This document shows, one piece after another, positions 8,466-17,530 of a stretch of DNA of 64,000 nucleotides. Each line of letters starts with the position of its first letter. Positions within the stretch are counted from its first letter, which is position 1. A program made the position numbers and the translations under genes. Origin of the DNA: Chersky-299 sp963749535 (GTDB lineage Bacteria > Actinomycetota > Thermoleophilia > RBG-16-64-13); assembly GCA_963749535.1 (NCBI GenBank), contig CAVVNF010000021.1, positions 25,432 through 89,431 on the forward strand. The letters run 5' to 3'. The notes beneath the pieces are model-generated. The model was not told where the DNA came from. It was given only the letters and a program-made list of their open reading frames with translations, and made no database searches.

Positions 8466-10241
8466 TCAACCCGCACCGATCGGCCTAGCCCCTTGCCACA
8501 GGCGGGAGGCGCCGAGCACGCCAAAGTATACCGCGGTGGCCACGGCTAGGATCGCGAAGCTGGGTGGCACCCGGGGCACGCTGTAGCTAAGGATGAGGCC
8601 CACCCACATCTCCCCCACCGAGAGGACGGCGGAAAGAGCGAGGGCGAGATAGGGTCGCGCCGTCAAGCGCTGGGCAGTGCCGGCCGGAGCCGCCAAAAGC
8701 CCGAGCAGAAGCAGAGCGCCCACGGCTTGAGCCGAGAGAGCAGCGGCCGCTCCCACCAGCGCGAGGAAGCCCACGCCCAACGCCCGCACAGGCACGCCTC
8801 GGGCCGCGGCGACGGACTCATCCACGCTCGCAAAGAGAAGGGGTCTCGCCACCAGGAGCAGCAGGACGACCACGGCCAGAGCGGAGGCCGCGCTCAAGAC
8901 CGCCTGTCTCCCGCTCAGCCCCAGGATCGACCCGAAGAGCACAGAGACGCTGGCACCGCCGGTCCGCGCGCTCCGCGAGGTAGTGTAGATGGAGAGGAAA
9001 AGGACTCCCAGGCCCAAGATCCAGGCGAAGACACTGCCGATGACCGCATCGTTCGCGCGGCCCTTGGGACCGATGGCGCCCATCAGCAGACCGACAGCGA
9101 TAGCCAGAGCGAACAGCCCGACGCGAGCGTCAAGACCAGCCGCCAGAGCCGCGAGAGCACCGGTGAAGGCCACGTGACTCAGAGCATCCCCGGTGAACAC
9201 TTGGGCCCGCAGCACCACGAAGTATCCGACGAGACCAGAGGCCAGAGCTATACCACTCCCGGCCAGGAAGGCGTGCTGCATGAATGGCTGGCTGAAGAAG
9301 CTCACCCGCGGCTCCGAGAGGGTACGCCTGGCTCCGTCTTGACGTCGGCCCTCGGAGACTCGGACAAGCCTGGCCGCAGCCACGGAATAGAGCACCGCGA
9401 GCAGATAGATGGCGAAGGCGAACGTGGTCACAAAGAAACCCACTGGATAGGGGGTGTAGAAAGCCACTCCCAGAGCGAGCCAGGTGACGACGATCCCGAT
9501 CACCACCGCCAGGCCCAAACTGAGCGCCGGGCGGACGGTCAGGCGCTGGGCAGTGGCCGCCGGCATGACGAGCAAGGCGAACACGAGGAGCGCGCCGGTT
9601 ATCTGGCTCACCTCCGCGACCGCGACACCCAGAAGCAGGAGGAACGCAGCCGAGAGTAGCCTCACCGGAACGCCGCGGGCCTCAGCCGCTTGGGGATCGA
9701 CACTGGCAAAGAACAGGGGCCTACCCAGGAAGGCAAGGAGGACCAGAACCAAAGCTGCAGCGCCGAGGAGCACGAAGACTTGGGTCAGGCTGATTCCCAG
9801 GAAGCTCCCGAAGAGGAGAGCGTCAAGCCCGCTCAGGAAGCCGGGGTAAAGAGCCACGAACAGGAACCCACAGGCAAGCACGAAGGCTTGCACGGTGCCG
9901 GTGACGGCGGACTCCTCGCCCCTTCGCCTGCCGCCGCTCCCGGGAAGAAGAGCGATGGCAAGAGCCGCCAGGATGGCTCCGCCGAAGTATCCGTAGCTCA
10001 CGCTTATGCCTAGAAGAGCGGCGCCCGCGGCCCCGGGAAAGCCAACGAGGGCGAGGGTATGCCCGGCGAAACTCTGCTGGCGGAGCACCATGAACCAGCC
10101 GACGATTGCGGCAAGCACCGCGACGATCGTGCCCGCGGCCAGAGCGTGAACCATGAAGGGGTAGGAGAAGAGTTCCTGGACGTCCTTGAAGAGATTCCAG
10201 GAGAAGCTATCGGCGGGGCTCACAGCATTCCTGCTCCGCAT
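8466..10241 (-). CDS. metal ABC transporter permease, two ZnuB/MntB-type domains fused in one chain
   Basis: A 591-residue protein made of two tandem ABC-3 permease domains (about 20-285 and 310-585) joined by an Arg-rich linker. Each half repeats the same landmarks: FMVHALAAGTIVAVLAAIVG and FMQHAFLAGSGIALASGLVG; QSFAGHTLALVGFPG and QVFTGDALSHVAFTG; GVPVRLLSAAFLLLLGVAVA and GVPVRALGVGFLALVGAAAA; LLVMPAATAQRLTVRP and LLAAPAGTAQRLTARP. ABC-3 permeases normally form a homodimer of about 270 residues per chain, so the fusion supplies both halves from one gene. It sits directly after znuA and the ATPase gene, with which its start overlaps by about 35 bases. Predicted role: zinc (or manganese) import. 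Confidence 0.87.
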   Translation of the reverse strand: MRSRNAVSPADSFSWNLFKDVQELFSYPFMVHALAAGTIVAVLAAIVGWFMVLRQQSFAGHTLALVGFPGAAGAALLGISVSYGYFGGAILAALAIALLPGSGGRRRGEESAVTGTVQAFVLACGFLFVALYPGFLSGLDALLFGSFLGISLTQVFVLLGAAALVLVLLAFLGRPLFFASVDPQAAEARGVPVRLLSAAFLLLLGVAVAEVSQITGALLVFALLVMPAATAQRLTVRPALSLGLAVVIGIVVTWLALGVAFYTPYPVGFFVTTFAFAIYLLAVLYSVAAARLVRVSEGRRQDGARRTLSEPRVSFFSQPFMQHAFLAGSGIALASGLVGYFVVLRAQVFTGDALSHVAFTGALAALAAGLDARVGLFALAIAVGLLMGAIGPKGRANDAVIGSVFAWILGLGVLFLSIYTTSRSARTGGASVSVLFGSILGLSGRQAVLSAASALAVVVLLLLVARPLLFASVDESVAAARGVPVRALGVGFLALVGAAAALSAQAVGALLLLGLLAAPAGTAQRLTARPYLALALSAVLSVGEMWVGLILSYSVPRVPPSFAILAVATAVYFGVLGASRLWQGARPIGAG

Positions 10242-11081
10242 CCGCGGGATGCCAATCCCCGCCTACCGGCACCCCCTCCGGCTGACCCACCACCAAGAGC
10301 CGCCCGTCGGAGGTGCGGTGAACCTCTACCGGAGAGCCGTAGATGCGGGTGAGGGTGGCGCTCGTTATGACCTCGGCCGGGGTACCCGACACGACCCCTT
10401 TTCTTGCGATGTAGACGACCTTTTGGGCCTGGCCGAGCACGGGGTTCACGTCGTGGGTGACCATGAGCACAGCTTATCCCCCGCTCGCGCGAGATGCGGC
10501 CCACGAGCGCGGTCACCGCCATCTGGTTGGGGTAGTCCAGGCTCGACAGGGGTTCGTCCAGAAGCAGCACCTCCGGCTGGTGCACGATCGGACTGGGCGA
10601 TAAGAAGACGCTGCTGCTCGCCTCCGGAGAGCTCTCCGATCGGACGGTTGGCGTACGCGGAGGCGCCCACCAACTCGATCACTTCGTCTACCCGGCTCCC
10701 CCCGTCGGCGCGATGCGAACCGAAGAGCCGGGGAAGAGGCACGCCCCAATGGTCGCCGTCGAGGCCCAGTCGTACGAGGTCCACGCCCCGCACCCGCACC
10801 GAAGTGTCGAAGACCCGGCTCTGGGGCAGATAGCCTACCCGGGAGCGGGCCTCCCGCGGGGGCAGCCCCAAGACTCGCACCTCTCCCTCGGCGGCTGGCA
10901 CAAGCCCCAAGATGACTTTGAGCAGGATTGTCTTGCCCACCCCATTGGGACCGAGCAGGGCGGCGAATTCCCCACGCGACACGGAGAGACTCACGTCTTG
11001 CCAGATGACTCGTTTGCCGAGACGAGCGCTTGCTTGCTGAATTCCACAGCGAAACCGTGTGAGGGGGCTCGTTCAGGTCAT
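10207..11081 (-). pseudogene. metal ABC transporter ATP-binding protein, frameshifted
   Basis: ATPase of the zinc importer, split across several minus-strand frames. The Walker A motif LLGPNGVGKT, a Q-loop GYLPQSRVFDTSV, signature ELSGGEQQRLLIAQ, Walker B VLLLDEPLSSLD and switch His MLMVTHDVNPVLGQA are all present in order but need shifts near 10585 and near 10480. A third shift near 11010 would join the N-terminus (FAVEFSKQALVSA to KRVIWQDVSLSV) and allow an ATG at 11081 that overlaps the znuA stop. Note GKT is followed by I instead of the usual T/S. With the joins it has the normal length of about 285 residues. It is either a broken gene or, more likely, a functional gene with sequence errors. 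Confidence 0.85.
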
Positions 11082-12067
11082 CTGCCTGTCGCTTGGGCGA
11101 GGGCGGCCTGGATCCGAGTAAGCTGGGCGACCTGCCAGTCCTGGAAGGTGGCGGTCGCCGGGTTCAATGTCTCGGTGATTGCGACCACCGGTATCCCGGC
11201 CGCCTGGGCTTCGGCCACTTGAGTCTGGATGTCGGGAGTGGCGTTCTGGGAGTTGTAGATGTAAACCTTGATCTGCCTGTCTTTGATCTGCTGGTCGATG
11301 GTGGCCTTGTCCTGGGCCGTCGGGTCGGTGCCTTCGCTTACGGCGTTAAGGAAGGAGGCCGGGGTAAGCAGGTTGAGCCCCAGGGCCTGGGCCAGCGGAG
11401 CCATGATGCTCTCCGAAGCCCCGATGGGTGTGCCCGCGTACTTGGCCTTTATACCGGCGATGAGGCCGTCGTAGGTGGCCAATGTCTTCGTCTCAAAGAG
11501 CTGCCTCTGCTGGTCGAAGTAGGTGGCGTCTTTGGGATCGAGGGACTTGTAATCGGCGGTGATCTGCGCGATCACCCTGTGCACGTCATCGGGGGAGTAC
11601 CAGCGGTGAGGGTTGCCGCCCGGCTTCACCCCGACCACGTCCCCCACGTTGAGCACCAGTCTGCCGCTGACCGAGGAGGCGCCGAGCAGGCGGTCCACCC
11701 AGGGATCGTAGCCGACCCCGTTCTCGATCACGAGCTCGGCGGTCGCCATCTTTATAGCGTCCTGCGCTGTAGGCTCGTAATCGTGGGGGTCGGTATTGGG
11801 ATTGCTGATGATGCTGGTTACGTCTGCGTGCCGGCCGCCCAGTTGGGCCGCGATGCTCCCCCAGAAATTCTCGGCAGCGATGACGGCTATCGGCGCGGCG
11901 TTGGTTGCTGATGCAGGAACGCCTACGGAAGAACAGCCGCCGAGGCTCAAGGCCACAAGAGCGACAAGAGCCACCGCCGGCACTGCCAGTGCTCCACTCG
12001 CCAAGCCAAGGCGCCGCGGACCCGGTCTCGCCGCTCGATCACGAGTAGATCCTCCCGCCGCCCCCAC
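11078..12067 (-). CDS. zinc/manganese ABC transporter substrate-binding lipoprotein
   Basis: A 329-residue extracellular lipoprotein. A signal peptide with Arg-rich n-region and hydrophobic core ends in the lipobox LSLGGC (about residues 40-45). The mature part is a cluster-A-I binding protein: AAENFWGSIAAQLGGRHADV, NPNTDPHDYEPTAQDAIKMA (His metal ligand), VIENGVGYDPWVDRLL, GNPHRWYSPDDV (second His), GASESIMAPLAQALGL and a C-terminal TETL segment. The canonical His-rich acidic loop of ZnuA is absent. GTG start at 12067, one base after the zur stop, so the two are translated together. It should be lipidated by Lgt and hand metal to the fused permease. Confidence 0.88.
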   Translation of the reverse strand: MGAAGGSTRDRAARPGPRRLGLASGALAVPAVALVALVALSLGGCSSVGVPASATNAAPIAVIAAENFWGSIAAQLGGRHADVTSIISNPNTDPHDYEPTAQDAIKMATAELVIENGVGYDPWVDRLLGASSVSGRLVLNVGDVVGVKPGGNPHRWYSPDDVHRVIAQITADYKSLDPKDATYFDQQRQLFETKTLATYDGLIAGIKAKYAGTPIGASESIMAPLAQALGLNLLTPASFLNAVSEGTDPTAQDKATIDQQIKDRQIKVYIYNSQNATPDIQTQVAEAQAAGIPVVAITETLNPATATFQDWQVAQLTRIQAALAQATGR

Positions 12068-12068
12068 A

Positions 12069-12530
12069 CTAATCTCCGTGGGTCGTCAGAACGACCGCCG
12101 CGGTTACACCGTTAGCCTGACACTCGGCACAAATCCCTGCCAGCTCCAAAGAATGAGCACTTATCTTGAAACCGGTTTCCGTTGCCGCCGCCTTCTCGAC
12201 GGAGACCATGTCGCAGCTCGAAAACTCCGCCACCCGCCCGCATCCGAGGCACACCACGCTGTGACCGTGCCCAGCCTTCGCGCCCACGACAGTCGCGCAG
12301 CCCTCAGACGTGTGAATGCGACGGGCTATCCCGAGGCTGACTAAGAGGTCCAGGGCCCGGTAGACAGTGGTTAGACCGAGCTCCGGACATTCCGCCTGGG
12401 CCGCGTAGAGGATCTCCTCGGGGCTGAGCCCTCGTTCAGCCCGGCCGAGGGCGGTGAGCACGGCCGCTCGCTGGCGCGTAAGCCGGATACCTCTGGCGCG
12501 CAACTCTTGTATTGCTTTTCCCACGTCCAC
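12069..12530 (-). CDS. zur: Fur-family regulator, probable zinc uptake regulator
   Basis: A 153-residue DNA-binding repressor. The N-terminal winged helix includes GIRLTRQRAAVLTALGRAER and LGLTTVYRALDLLVSLGIAR (recognition helix TTVYRALD). The C-terminal dimer domain has HGHSVVCLGCGRVAEFSSCD and ends with ICAECQANG, giving the two CxxC pairs of the structural zinc site. It is the first gene of zur-znuA-znuC-znuB, which makes Zur the most likely Fur subtype: it would repress this operon when zinc is sufficient. A Fur/Zur-like AT-rich imperfect palindrome lies upstream at 12592-12612. Confidence 0.88.
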   Translation of the reverse strand: MDVGKAIQELRARGIRLTRQRAAVLTALGRAERGLSPEEILYAAQAECPELGLTTVYRALDLLVSLGIARRIHTSEGCATVVGAKAGHGHSVVCLGCGRVAEFSSCDMVSVEKAAATETGFKISAHSLELAGICAECQANGVTAAVVLTTHGD

Positions 12531-12591
12531 GCTCGCCCGTCCTCGCAGCCGCTATCTTCGATACCCGAACCGGGTCTGCCTCGATCCCAGT

Positions 12592-12612
12592 TGAAAATCT
12601 TTCTCATTTAGA
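12592..12612 (-). promoter_or_regulatory. candidate Zur/Fur-type operator
   Basis: The 21-base stretch TGAAAATCTTTCTCATTTAG(A) is AT-rich in GC-rich surroundings, has an imperfect dyad (AAAT...ATTT) and lies about 60 bases upstream of zur. Its TGAAAAT half resembles known Zur boxes. This is pattern recognition only. Confidence 0.35.
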
Positions 12613-12748
12613 TGCATTGTAAACCTCCGGATCGCGCGCCGCGAGCCCGTACGACGAAATGCTGAAGCACCCATCTCCAAGCACCGTTTGTTGCGACACA
12701 CGGCGGGGCATGCTCACGGACGATCGCGCTCTGGACGCAGAGTGACCG

Positions 12749-15079
12749 TCACGGCAGGTCGTCAACCTCACCCGGCCCAGGCCCTCGGCCCAGCGAAGCC
12801 GGTCGAGGCGAGCGCCTATTCTTCCGCTTCCGCCATCCCACCACGCGCCAGCTACCGATGCCCGCGAGCACGAGCCAGCCGATCACTTCCAAGATCTGGC
12901 CCGCGTTGTTCGCGTTAGTACGCCCGTAGTAAAGCGTCACGTGACTCTGAGTGGGGATGACCATCATGAACGATGGAGACACGAGATAAGGACCGTCCGC
13001 CCCTTTCACGTGCCAGTTGGGAAAATAAGAGATCTTGATCCAGTGCGGCACGCCGATGGCGGTGGTGTCGAAGGTCAGCGTGTTGTCGGTGAGCCGCTCG
13101 TTCGTGACCGCACCGCCGGTCTCGATGGGAGTCACCGGCGGATTCGTGACCTTCTCCGCGGAAGCCGACTTGAACTGCCTGAGCGCCGATTGCCCCTGGT
13201 CCCAAACAAGCGGAGTGGCCAGATCGGCCGGATTCTCATACCACGCCACGGCCAAATCCTGCCACGCCGCCTGCGGCACAGCCAGGCGGACCGGCTGGTT
13301 TTGCATCACCTGCACGTAGCCGGTGGCACCCGCGATGCGAAAGAGGTTGTACTGGCCCCAAGTGGCCAACAGGGAGGCCCGCGGGTCGGCCTTCACCCGA
13401 TTCGCCACCTCGGGCGTCGCCGTCAGCAGATAGGGGATGTTCATGAGCTGCAGGTGAGTGAGTCCAGCCGCAATGTCCAACGAGGGATATTTGACGCCGA
13501 GAATCGCGTCGCTCGGTTCTTCGGACAGCTCTGCCTGATTGATGAAATGGAACGGAGCGGTAAGCGACGCCTCCATGAGCGTCCCCTCCATGGTCGGCTG
13601 GGCCACTCCGTTCCCTTCTTCGGCGTCCAGTTGCGTCCAATAGGGAATGAGCTCAAAGGCCCTCAGGGTCCCGAACTCCTCTATGGTCTGCGAATGTTCC
13701 ACCATCACCCTGCCGGGCGGAAGGCTGGCGATGAAGCTGTTGATCTGTTGGTACTCCGAGTTGCTGGGCTTGCCTTCGTAGCCGCTATAGTTCCATTGGA
13801 TCAGCGCGGCCGGGGTCTCGCTGCTCAGTCTCTCAGCCCTCTGCTTGTCTACGCCGAACACGCCGCCAATAGCCTGGAGCTCGGCACGCACCACCGTTGT
13901 CTGACCGGTCAGGACGATCGCTACCCCGAGCACGATAGCGACGACGGGCACATACACGCGGCCCGCCGTCACGCCACTCGTCCGGAATACGCGACGAACC
14001 GCCGCGGCGAAAGGACCCATGAACCACACGGCGGCGTACGCGGTCCAGAGGTAGAGCGAGAACCAAAAGAAGGGCATCACCCGAGCGTTCCATAAGCGTC
14101 CGTTCGGCAGCGCGTATATCAACACCAGCGAGACGAATGTGATCCAGGCCAGGGGGAGGAGTCGCCTGTCCTTTCGCCTCAGCGCGTAGGCCATGCCGGC
14201 GAGCCCGAGCACGGCCACCGGAAGGACGGCGGTAGGCAGCAGGTCGTGGAAAGAGTGCAGTTGGATCCAGTCCATCTTCGCCGACCACTTCAGATCGGCG
14301 ACAAAAGGCAGGGACCAGAACGCTGTGAGGGCAAAGCCCACTGCACCGATGCCGACCAGATAGAGGAGCGCACGCCGGCGCCAGTGCACCAGCAGGAGGC
14401 CCCAGACCAGGAACACCAGCACGAACGTGGTCACGACATGTGAAAGCACGATGGCCAGGAGCAACAGACAGTTGACCACGAACAGCCAGTCGAACTTGGA
14501 TCCTCGCTCCATGCCCTTGTGCACCGTCCCCAGGAAGAGGAAGCAGAGGGTAAAGCTCAGCATGTAGCTGAACTCGCCGGCCAGGGTGCTCAGGATGTTT
14601 CCGCCGTAGATGGAATAGCTCTGCAAGAAGAGGAAGACGAGAGCAAGTACCGCCGCGAGCGCCGGGTACGGACGCCGGATGCGAAGCAAGCGCGCAAAAG
14701 CGTACGTGACGACAGGCAGCGCGAACACCCCCAGGACGGTCACGATCTTGAATGCGATCTGGTAGGGGATGATCCACTGTAAGAAAGCGATGAGCAGGAA
14801 CGGGAACGGGAAGTAGAAGGTGAACATCGGCATCCCCGCGTACCAACCGGGAGCCCAACCGGTGAGCTTGAAGTGCGGAAGCAGATCCTGAATGAGGAAC
14901 TGCATCGGGTAGTGGTACGCGCCGGTGTCTCCGCCGGTCGTGGTGGTCATGCTGAAGAGCAGATCCGGCCGGTAGAAGACAAGAAGAACCGCGTAGATGG
15001 CGAGAAAGGCGACAAGCGTGGGGATCCAATCCCACAGGCCTTTTCGTCCTACCGAATCTCCGTGGTCGGGACCCTGCAT
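12749..15079 (-). CDS. large multi-pass membrane protein (YfhO / GT-C-like)
   Basis: A 776-residue protein preceded by AAGGAGGAG. About 12 membrane helices occupy residues 15-415 (for example WIPTLVAFLAIYAVLLVFY, LVFLFLQSYSIYGGNIL, FVLVFLVWGLLLVHW). Early luminal loops contain TTTGGDTGAYHYPMQFLIQD and WAPGWYAGMPMFTFYFPFPF, typical of the bacterial membrane proteins annotated as 6-pyruvoyl-tetrahydropterin-synthase-related or GT-C-fold glycosyltransferases; the Asp and His after the first helix sit where GT-C enzymes have their catalytic acidic loop. A large extracytoplasmic domain (about 430-715) and a final helix follow. It probably handles a lipid-linked sugar or envelope polymer, but the substrate cannot be told. 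It stands alone on the minus strand. Confidence 0.65.
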   Translation of the reverse strand: MQGPDHGDSVGRKGLWDWIPTLVAFLAIYAVLLVFYRPDLLFSMTTTTGGDTGAYHYPMQFLIQDLLPHFKLTGWAPGWYAGMPMFTFYFPFPFLLIAFLQWIIPYQIAFKIVTVLGVFALPVVTYAFARLLRIRRPYPALAAVLALVFLFLQSYSIYGGNILSTLAGEFSYMLSFTLCFLFLGTVHKGMERGSKFDWLFVVNCLLLLAIVLSHVVTTFVLVFLVWGLLLVHWRRRALLYLVGIGAVGFALTAFWSLPFVADLKWSAKMDWIQLHSFHDLLPTAVLPVAVLGLAGMAYALRRKDRRLLPLAWITFVSLVLIYALPNGRLWNARVMPFFWFSLYLWTAYAAVWFMGPFAAAVRRVFRTSGVTAGRVYVPVVAIVLGVAIVLTGQTTVVRAELQAIGGVFGVDKQRAERLSSETPAALIQWNYSGYEGKPSNSEYQQINSFIASLPPGRVMVEHSQTIEEFGTLRAFELIPYWTQLDAEEGNGVAQPTMEGTLMEASLTAPFHFINQAELSEEPSDAILGVKYPSLDIAAGLTHLQLMNIPYLLTATPEVANRVKADPRASLLATWGQYNLFRIAGATGYVQVMQNQPVRLAVPQAAWQDLAVAWYENPADLATPLVWDQGQSALRQFKSASAEKVTNPPVTPIETGGAVTNERLTDNTLTFDTTAIGVPHWIKISYFPNWHVKGADGPYLVSPSFMMVIPTQSHVTLYYGRTNANNAGQILEVIGWLVLAGIGSWRVVGWRKRKNRRSPRPASLGRGPGPGEVDDLP

Positions 15080-15480
15080 TCTCCTCCTTCTAAAGCAGCA
15101 AGCGCAATCCTAGCAAGCCGTGACATCACTTCGCCGCGTTTGCTGAGATTCACCAAACTAGGGTAGAGCAACCGGCAATGGCCTCGGTCGCATTTGTGTC
15201 CGCGGGCGGTGAGTCGCAGGAGGGTCTCGAGCGGGGGGTTCGCCGAGGCTCGGCCGACTTTACTCTTCTTCGCGCGCCCGCAAGGACCAGATTGCGCCAC
15301 ATGCCCGCGCTGCTACACTTGGGCGATGCTTGTCGTCTTGGAGGTGCGGCTGACGCCGCCAGCCAGACTCACGCTGGGTGCGGCCCCTTGGTGTCCCGAC
15401 AGATTCTGGACGCGCGCCGAACACCCGCGAGAAGGCGAGAAGCCGAACGTGTTGGGGCGAATCGGAAAGGAATCAATGCC
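15080..15480. other. intergenic region with a possible promoter
   Basis: Upstream of the ATC-hydrolase-like gene a TTGCGC hexamer (15292-15297) and TACACT (15314-15319) are 16 bases apart and could be its promoter, leaving a leader of about 160 bases. The frame open from 15178 is Arg/Ala-rich before 15481 and I do not treat it as coding. Confidence 0.3.
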
Positions 15481-16065
15481 GTGGAGCAAAAGGAAGACAA
15501 GGAACTCGTCCAGGTCCTCATGACACGAGCGAAGCTGAACCAGTTCCACCAAGAGAAGCTTTCGAGGGACGCTCTCTACAATGCTCACGCGGCGCAGAAG
15601 CAGGTCGCCCGGGCGAACATGCTGAGTGCCAAGACCCTTCTCAAAGCTGTTGGCGTAGAAGAAGCGGTCAAACTCACTGAAGAGACAAGCTATGAGTTCA
15701 ACTACATGATGGGCAGAAAACGTGCCGAGGCGCTGGGGAATCCAAAAGACTTGGACTCCATGCTGTACGCGTATATCGGTGAATTACTGGATGCGATCCC
15801 GTGGGTTCCAAATGCTGAATTTATTGAGAGATCAGAGAAGAAGATCGTTTGGGGAAACACAAAGTGCATGTATGCGGATTACATAAACGAGTGGAGAACT
15901 GAAGTGCCAGAGTTCTTGACTGATGATGTTTATGAAGTGATGTGCGCTCGTTGTTCGCATGACCACGGATGGGCCAACGGCTTCAATCCAGATATAGAGT
16001 TCAAGAGGGTACAGTTCAAGTTGGATGGGGACAAAGGCTGCTTCTTCGAGATGACGGCTCCGTGA
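15481..16065 (+). CDS. L-2-amino-thiazoline-4-carboxylate hydrolase-like protein
   Basis: A 194-residue soluble protein. The GTG at 15481 follows AAAGGA, and the predicted protein from there (EQKEDKELVQVLMTRAKLNQ) is the part with normal composition. The second half has the features of the ATC hydrolase family: an acidic aromatic stretch, a Cys-containing segment YEVMCARCSHDHGWANGFNP and a C-terminal FKRVQFKLDGDKGCFFEM with the conserved Gly-Asp and Cys-x-Phe. The founding enzyme opens a thiazoline ring on the route to L-cysteine, but most family members are uncharacterised and may act on other substrates. Codon usage here is less GC-rich than in the surroundings, hinting at later acquisition. 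It is followed by a methyltransferase 71 bases downstream. Confidence 0.6.
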   Translation: MEQKEDKELVQVLMTRAKLNQFHQEKLSRDALYNAHAAQKQVARANMLSAKTLLKAVGVEEAVKLTEETSYEFNYMMGRKRAEALGNPKDLDSMLYAYIGELLDAIPWVPNAEFIERSEKKIVWGNTKCMYADYINEWRTEVPEFLTDDVYEVMCARCSHDHGWANGFNPDIEFKRVQFKLDGDKGCFFEMTAP

Positions 16066-16136
16066 GCCACACGAGTGACGAGCACACGCTCAAAAAGGGT
16101 GGCTGACTTACAAAGCGATCATCCGATACTTAGCCC

Positions 16137-17408
16137 ATGACGGAAGCTAATGAGTATAGCCACCCTCTCCAATTGGGAAGATACCGCAAGCCGACCAGCA
16201 CGTTCGGGAAATACGACAACGCGCGGAGATTCTGGGAAGACCATGTCACCGGAGTCTTCTTAGCGCCCCACCTCGAGAAGCTGCTGGCGCGTTGCAAGGG
16301 GCGCGGCACAGGCCTCCGTATCCTCGATCTGGGATGTGGCATCGGAGACGGTCTGGACCTTATTCAGCGGATCGCCCGGAGCCAGGGTCGGGAGTTCGGC
16401 GCGGCCGGCACGGAACTCGTCCCTCTAGAATCGCTCGGAGAATATGTCGGCGTCGATATCAACGACGATCTGCTTTGCCAAGCGGAGGAATGCTATGCCT
16501 CCGCGAGCAACGTGCGGTTCGTGAGAGGTGATCTTTCCGAGGGATTGCCAGAGGAGATCTTCAGAGATCACCGGCCGTTCGATCTGTATTTCACGTCATA
16601 TGCCATGCTGTCTCATTTCCACGACGACCAATTTTTGACCATATTAGGGGATGTCTGCAGGCATGCGCCAGAGCGCGCCCTCTTCGTCGGCGACTGGCTC
16701 GGTCACTACTCCTATGAGTGGCCGCGGTTCTGGCTCGATGCCCCCAGAGCCGACTACTTCGTCGATTACCGCATGTCGTACCTTTATGACGAAGCCGAAC
16801 GTCGAACGAACGATATACCCTCCTTTCCCCTGCGGCTGATGACAAGGGATGAGGCCCTGGGGCTCGTCAGAGAAGCTTCCGAAGAATCGGGCGTTCCGAT
16901 TCTTTCTCTGGTGACGTTCGATCGCTCCATACTGACGGGGCGGCATACCGATACGCGCGAGTACAACCCCACATCACCACCGCTGCGACGTGCGATCAAC
17001 TCGCTCTTTGAGCCGCAAACTCGGACCGACCTCGAGCAACTCTTTGTTGACTACGTGCCCCGGCAGGGCTTTGATGCGGTGAACCGCTTCTACGACGGTT
17101 TCTTTCGAGCCACCAACGACCTGGTCAGCTACACGGTTGCGCTGCTCGAGAATCCCGCGCAGGCGGAACGGGAGTCATGTTTCCTGCAACCTCCCTGCCT
17201 GGACCCCTCGCCTCTCAGGGACAGCATGGGAATCATGCGATCACTGATAGGAGGCCTGAGATCCGTTGCATGGGGGGATGCCCGCGCGAATCTGATCGAA
17301 CCTGCGCTCGCCCACGCCCTGGAACACCTGGAGATCGGGATGCAGCAGGGCTTGGGCATGGGTCACAGCCTTGGCGTTGTTGCAGAGATCGCAAAGGACG
17401 TGGACTGA
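16137..17408 (+). CDS. SAM-dependent class I methyltransferase domain protein
   Basis: A 423-residue protein. The Rossmann methyltransferase core is at about 60-200: motif I is LRILDLGCGIGDGLDLIQRI, followed by EYVGVDINDDLLCQAEECY (acidic SAM ribose ligand), NVRFVRGDLSEGLP and PFDLYFTSYAMLSHFHDDQF. The remaining 220 residues are an extension without a motif I can name; it contains helical and charged segments and ends MGHSLGVVAEIAKDVD. The substrate is unknown. There is no obvious ribosome-binding site before ATG 16137. It may be co-transcribed with the gene ending at 16065. Confidence 0.72.
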   Translation: MTEANEYSHPLQLGRYRKPTSTFGKYDNARRFWEDHVTGVFLAPHLEKLLARCKGRGTGLRILDLGCGIGDGLDLIQRIARSQGREFGAAGTELVPLESLGEYVGVDINDDLLCQAEECYASASNVRFVRGDLSEGLPEEIFRDHRPFDLYFTSYAMLSHFHDDQFLTILGDVCRHAPERALFVGDWLGHYSYEWPRFWLDAPRADYFVDYRMSYLYDEAERRTNDIPSFPLRLMTRDEALGLVREASEESGVPILSLVTFDRSILTGRHTDTREYNPTSPPLRRAINSLFEPQTRTDLEQLFVDYVPRQGFDAVNRFYDGFFRATNDLVSYTVALLENPAQAERESCFLQPPCLDPSPLRDSMGIMRSLIGGLRSVAWGDARANLIEPALAHALEHLEIGMQQGLGMGHSLGVVAEIAKDVD

Positions 17409-17530
17409 ACCGTTACAGGCCTCCGCTCCCGGCCGCTTCAAGGTTGAGCGGAAATCCCGTCCGGAACTGTGCACCAATCGTCGGCGTCCGGACACATAAG
17501 GGGTGAGTGAATCTTTCCAGGAGGACCGAC

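Noticed and set aside
11093..14095. Long plus-strand frames opposite znuA and the 776-residue membrane protein
   Set aside because: They are antisense shadows of genes with clear motifs and show no family features themselves.
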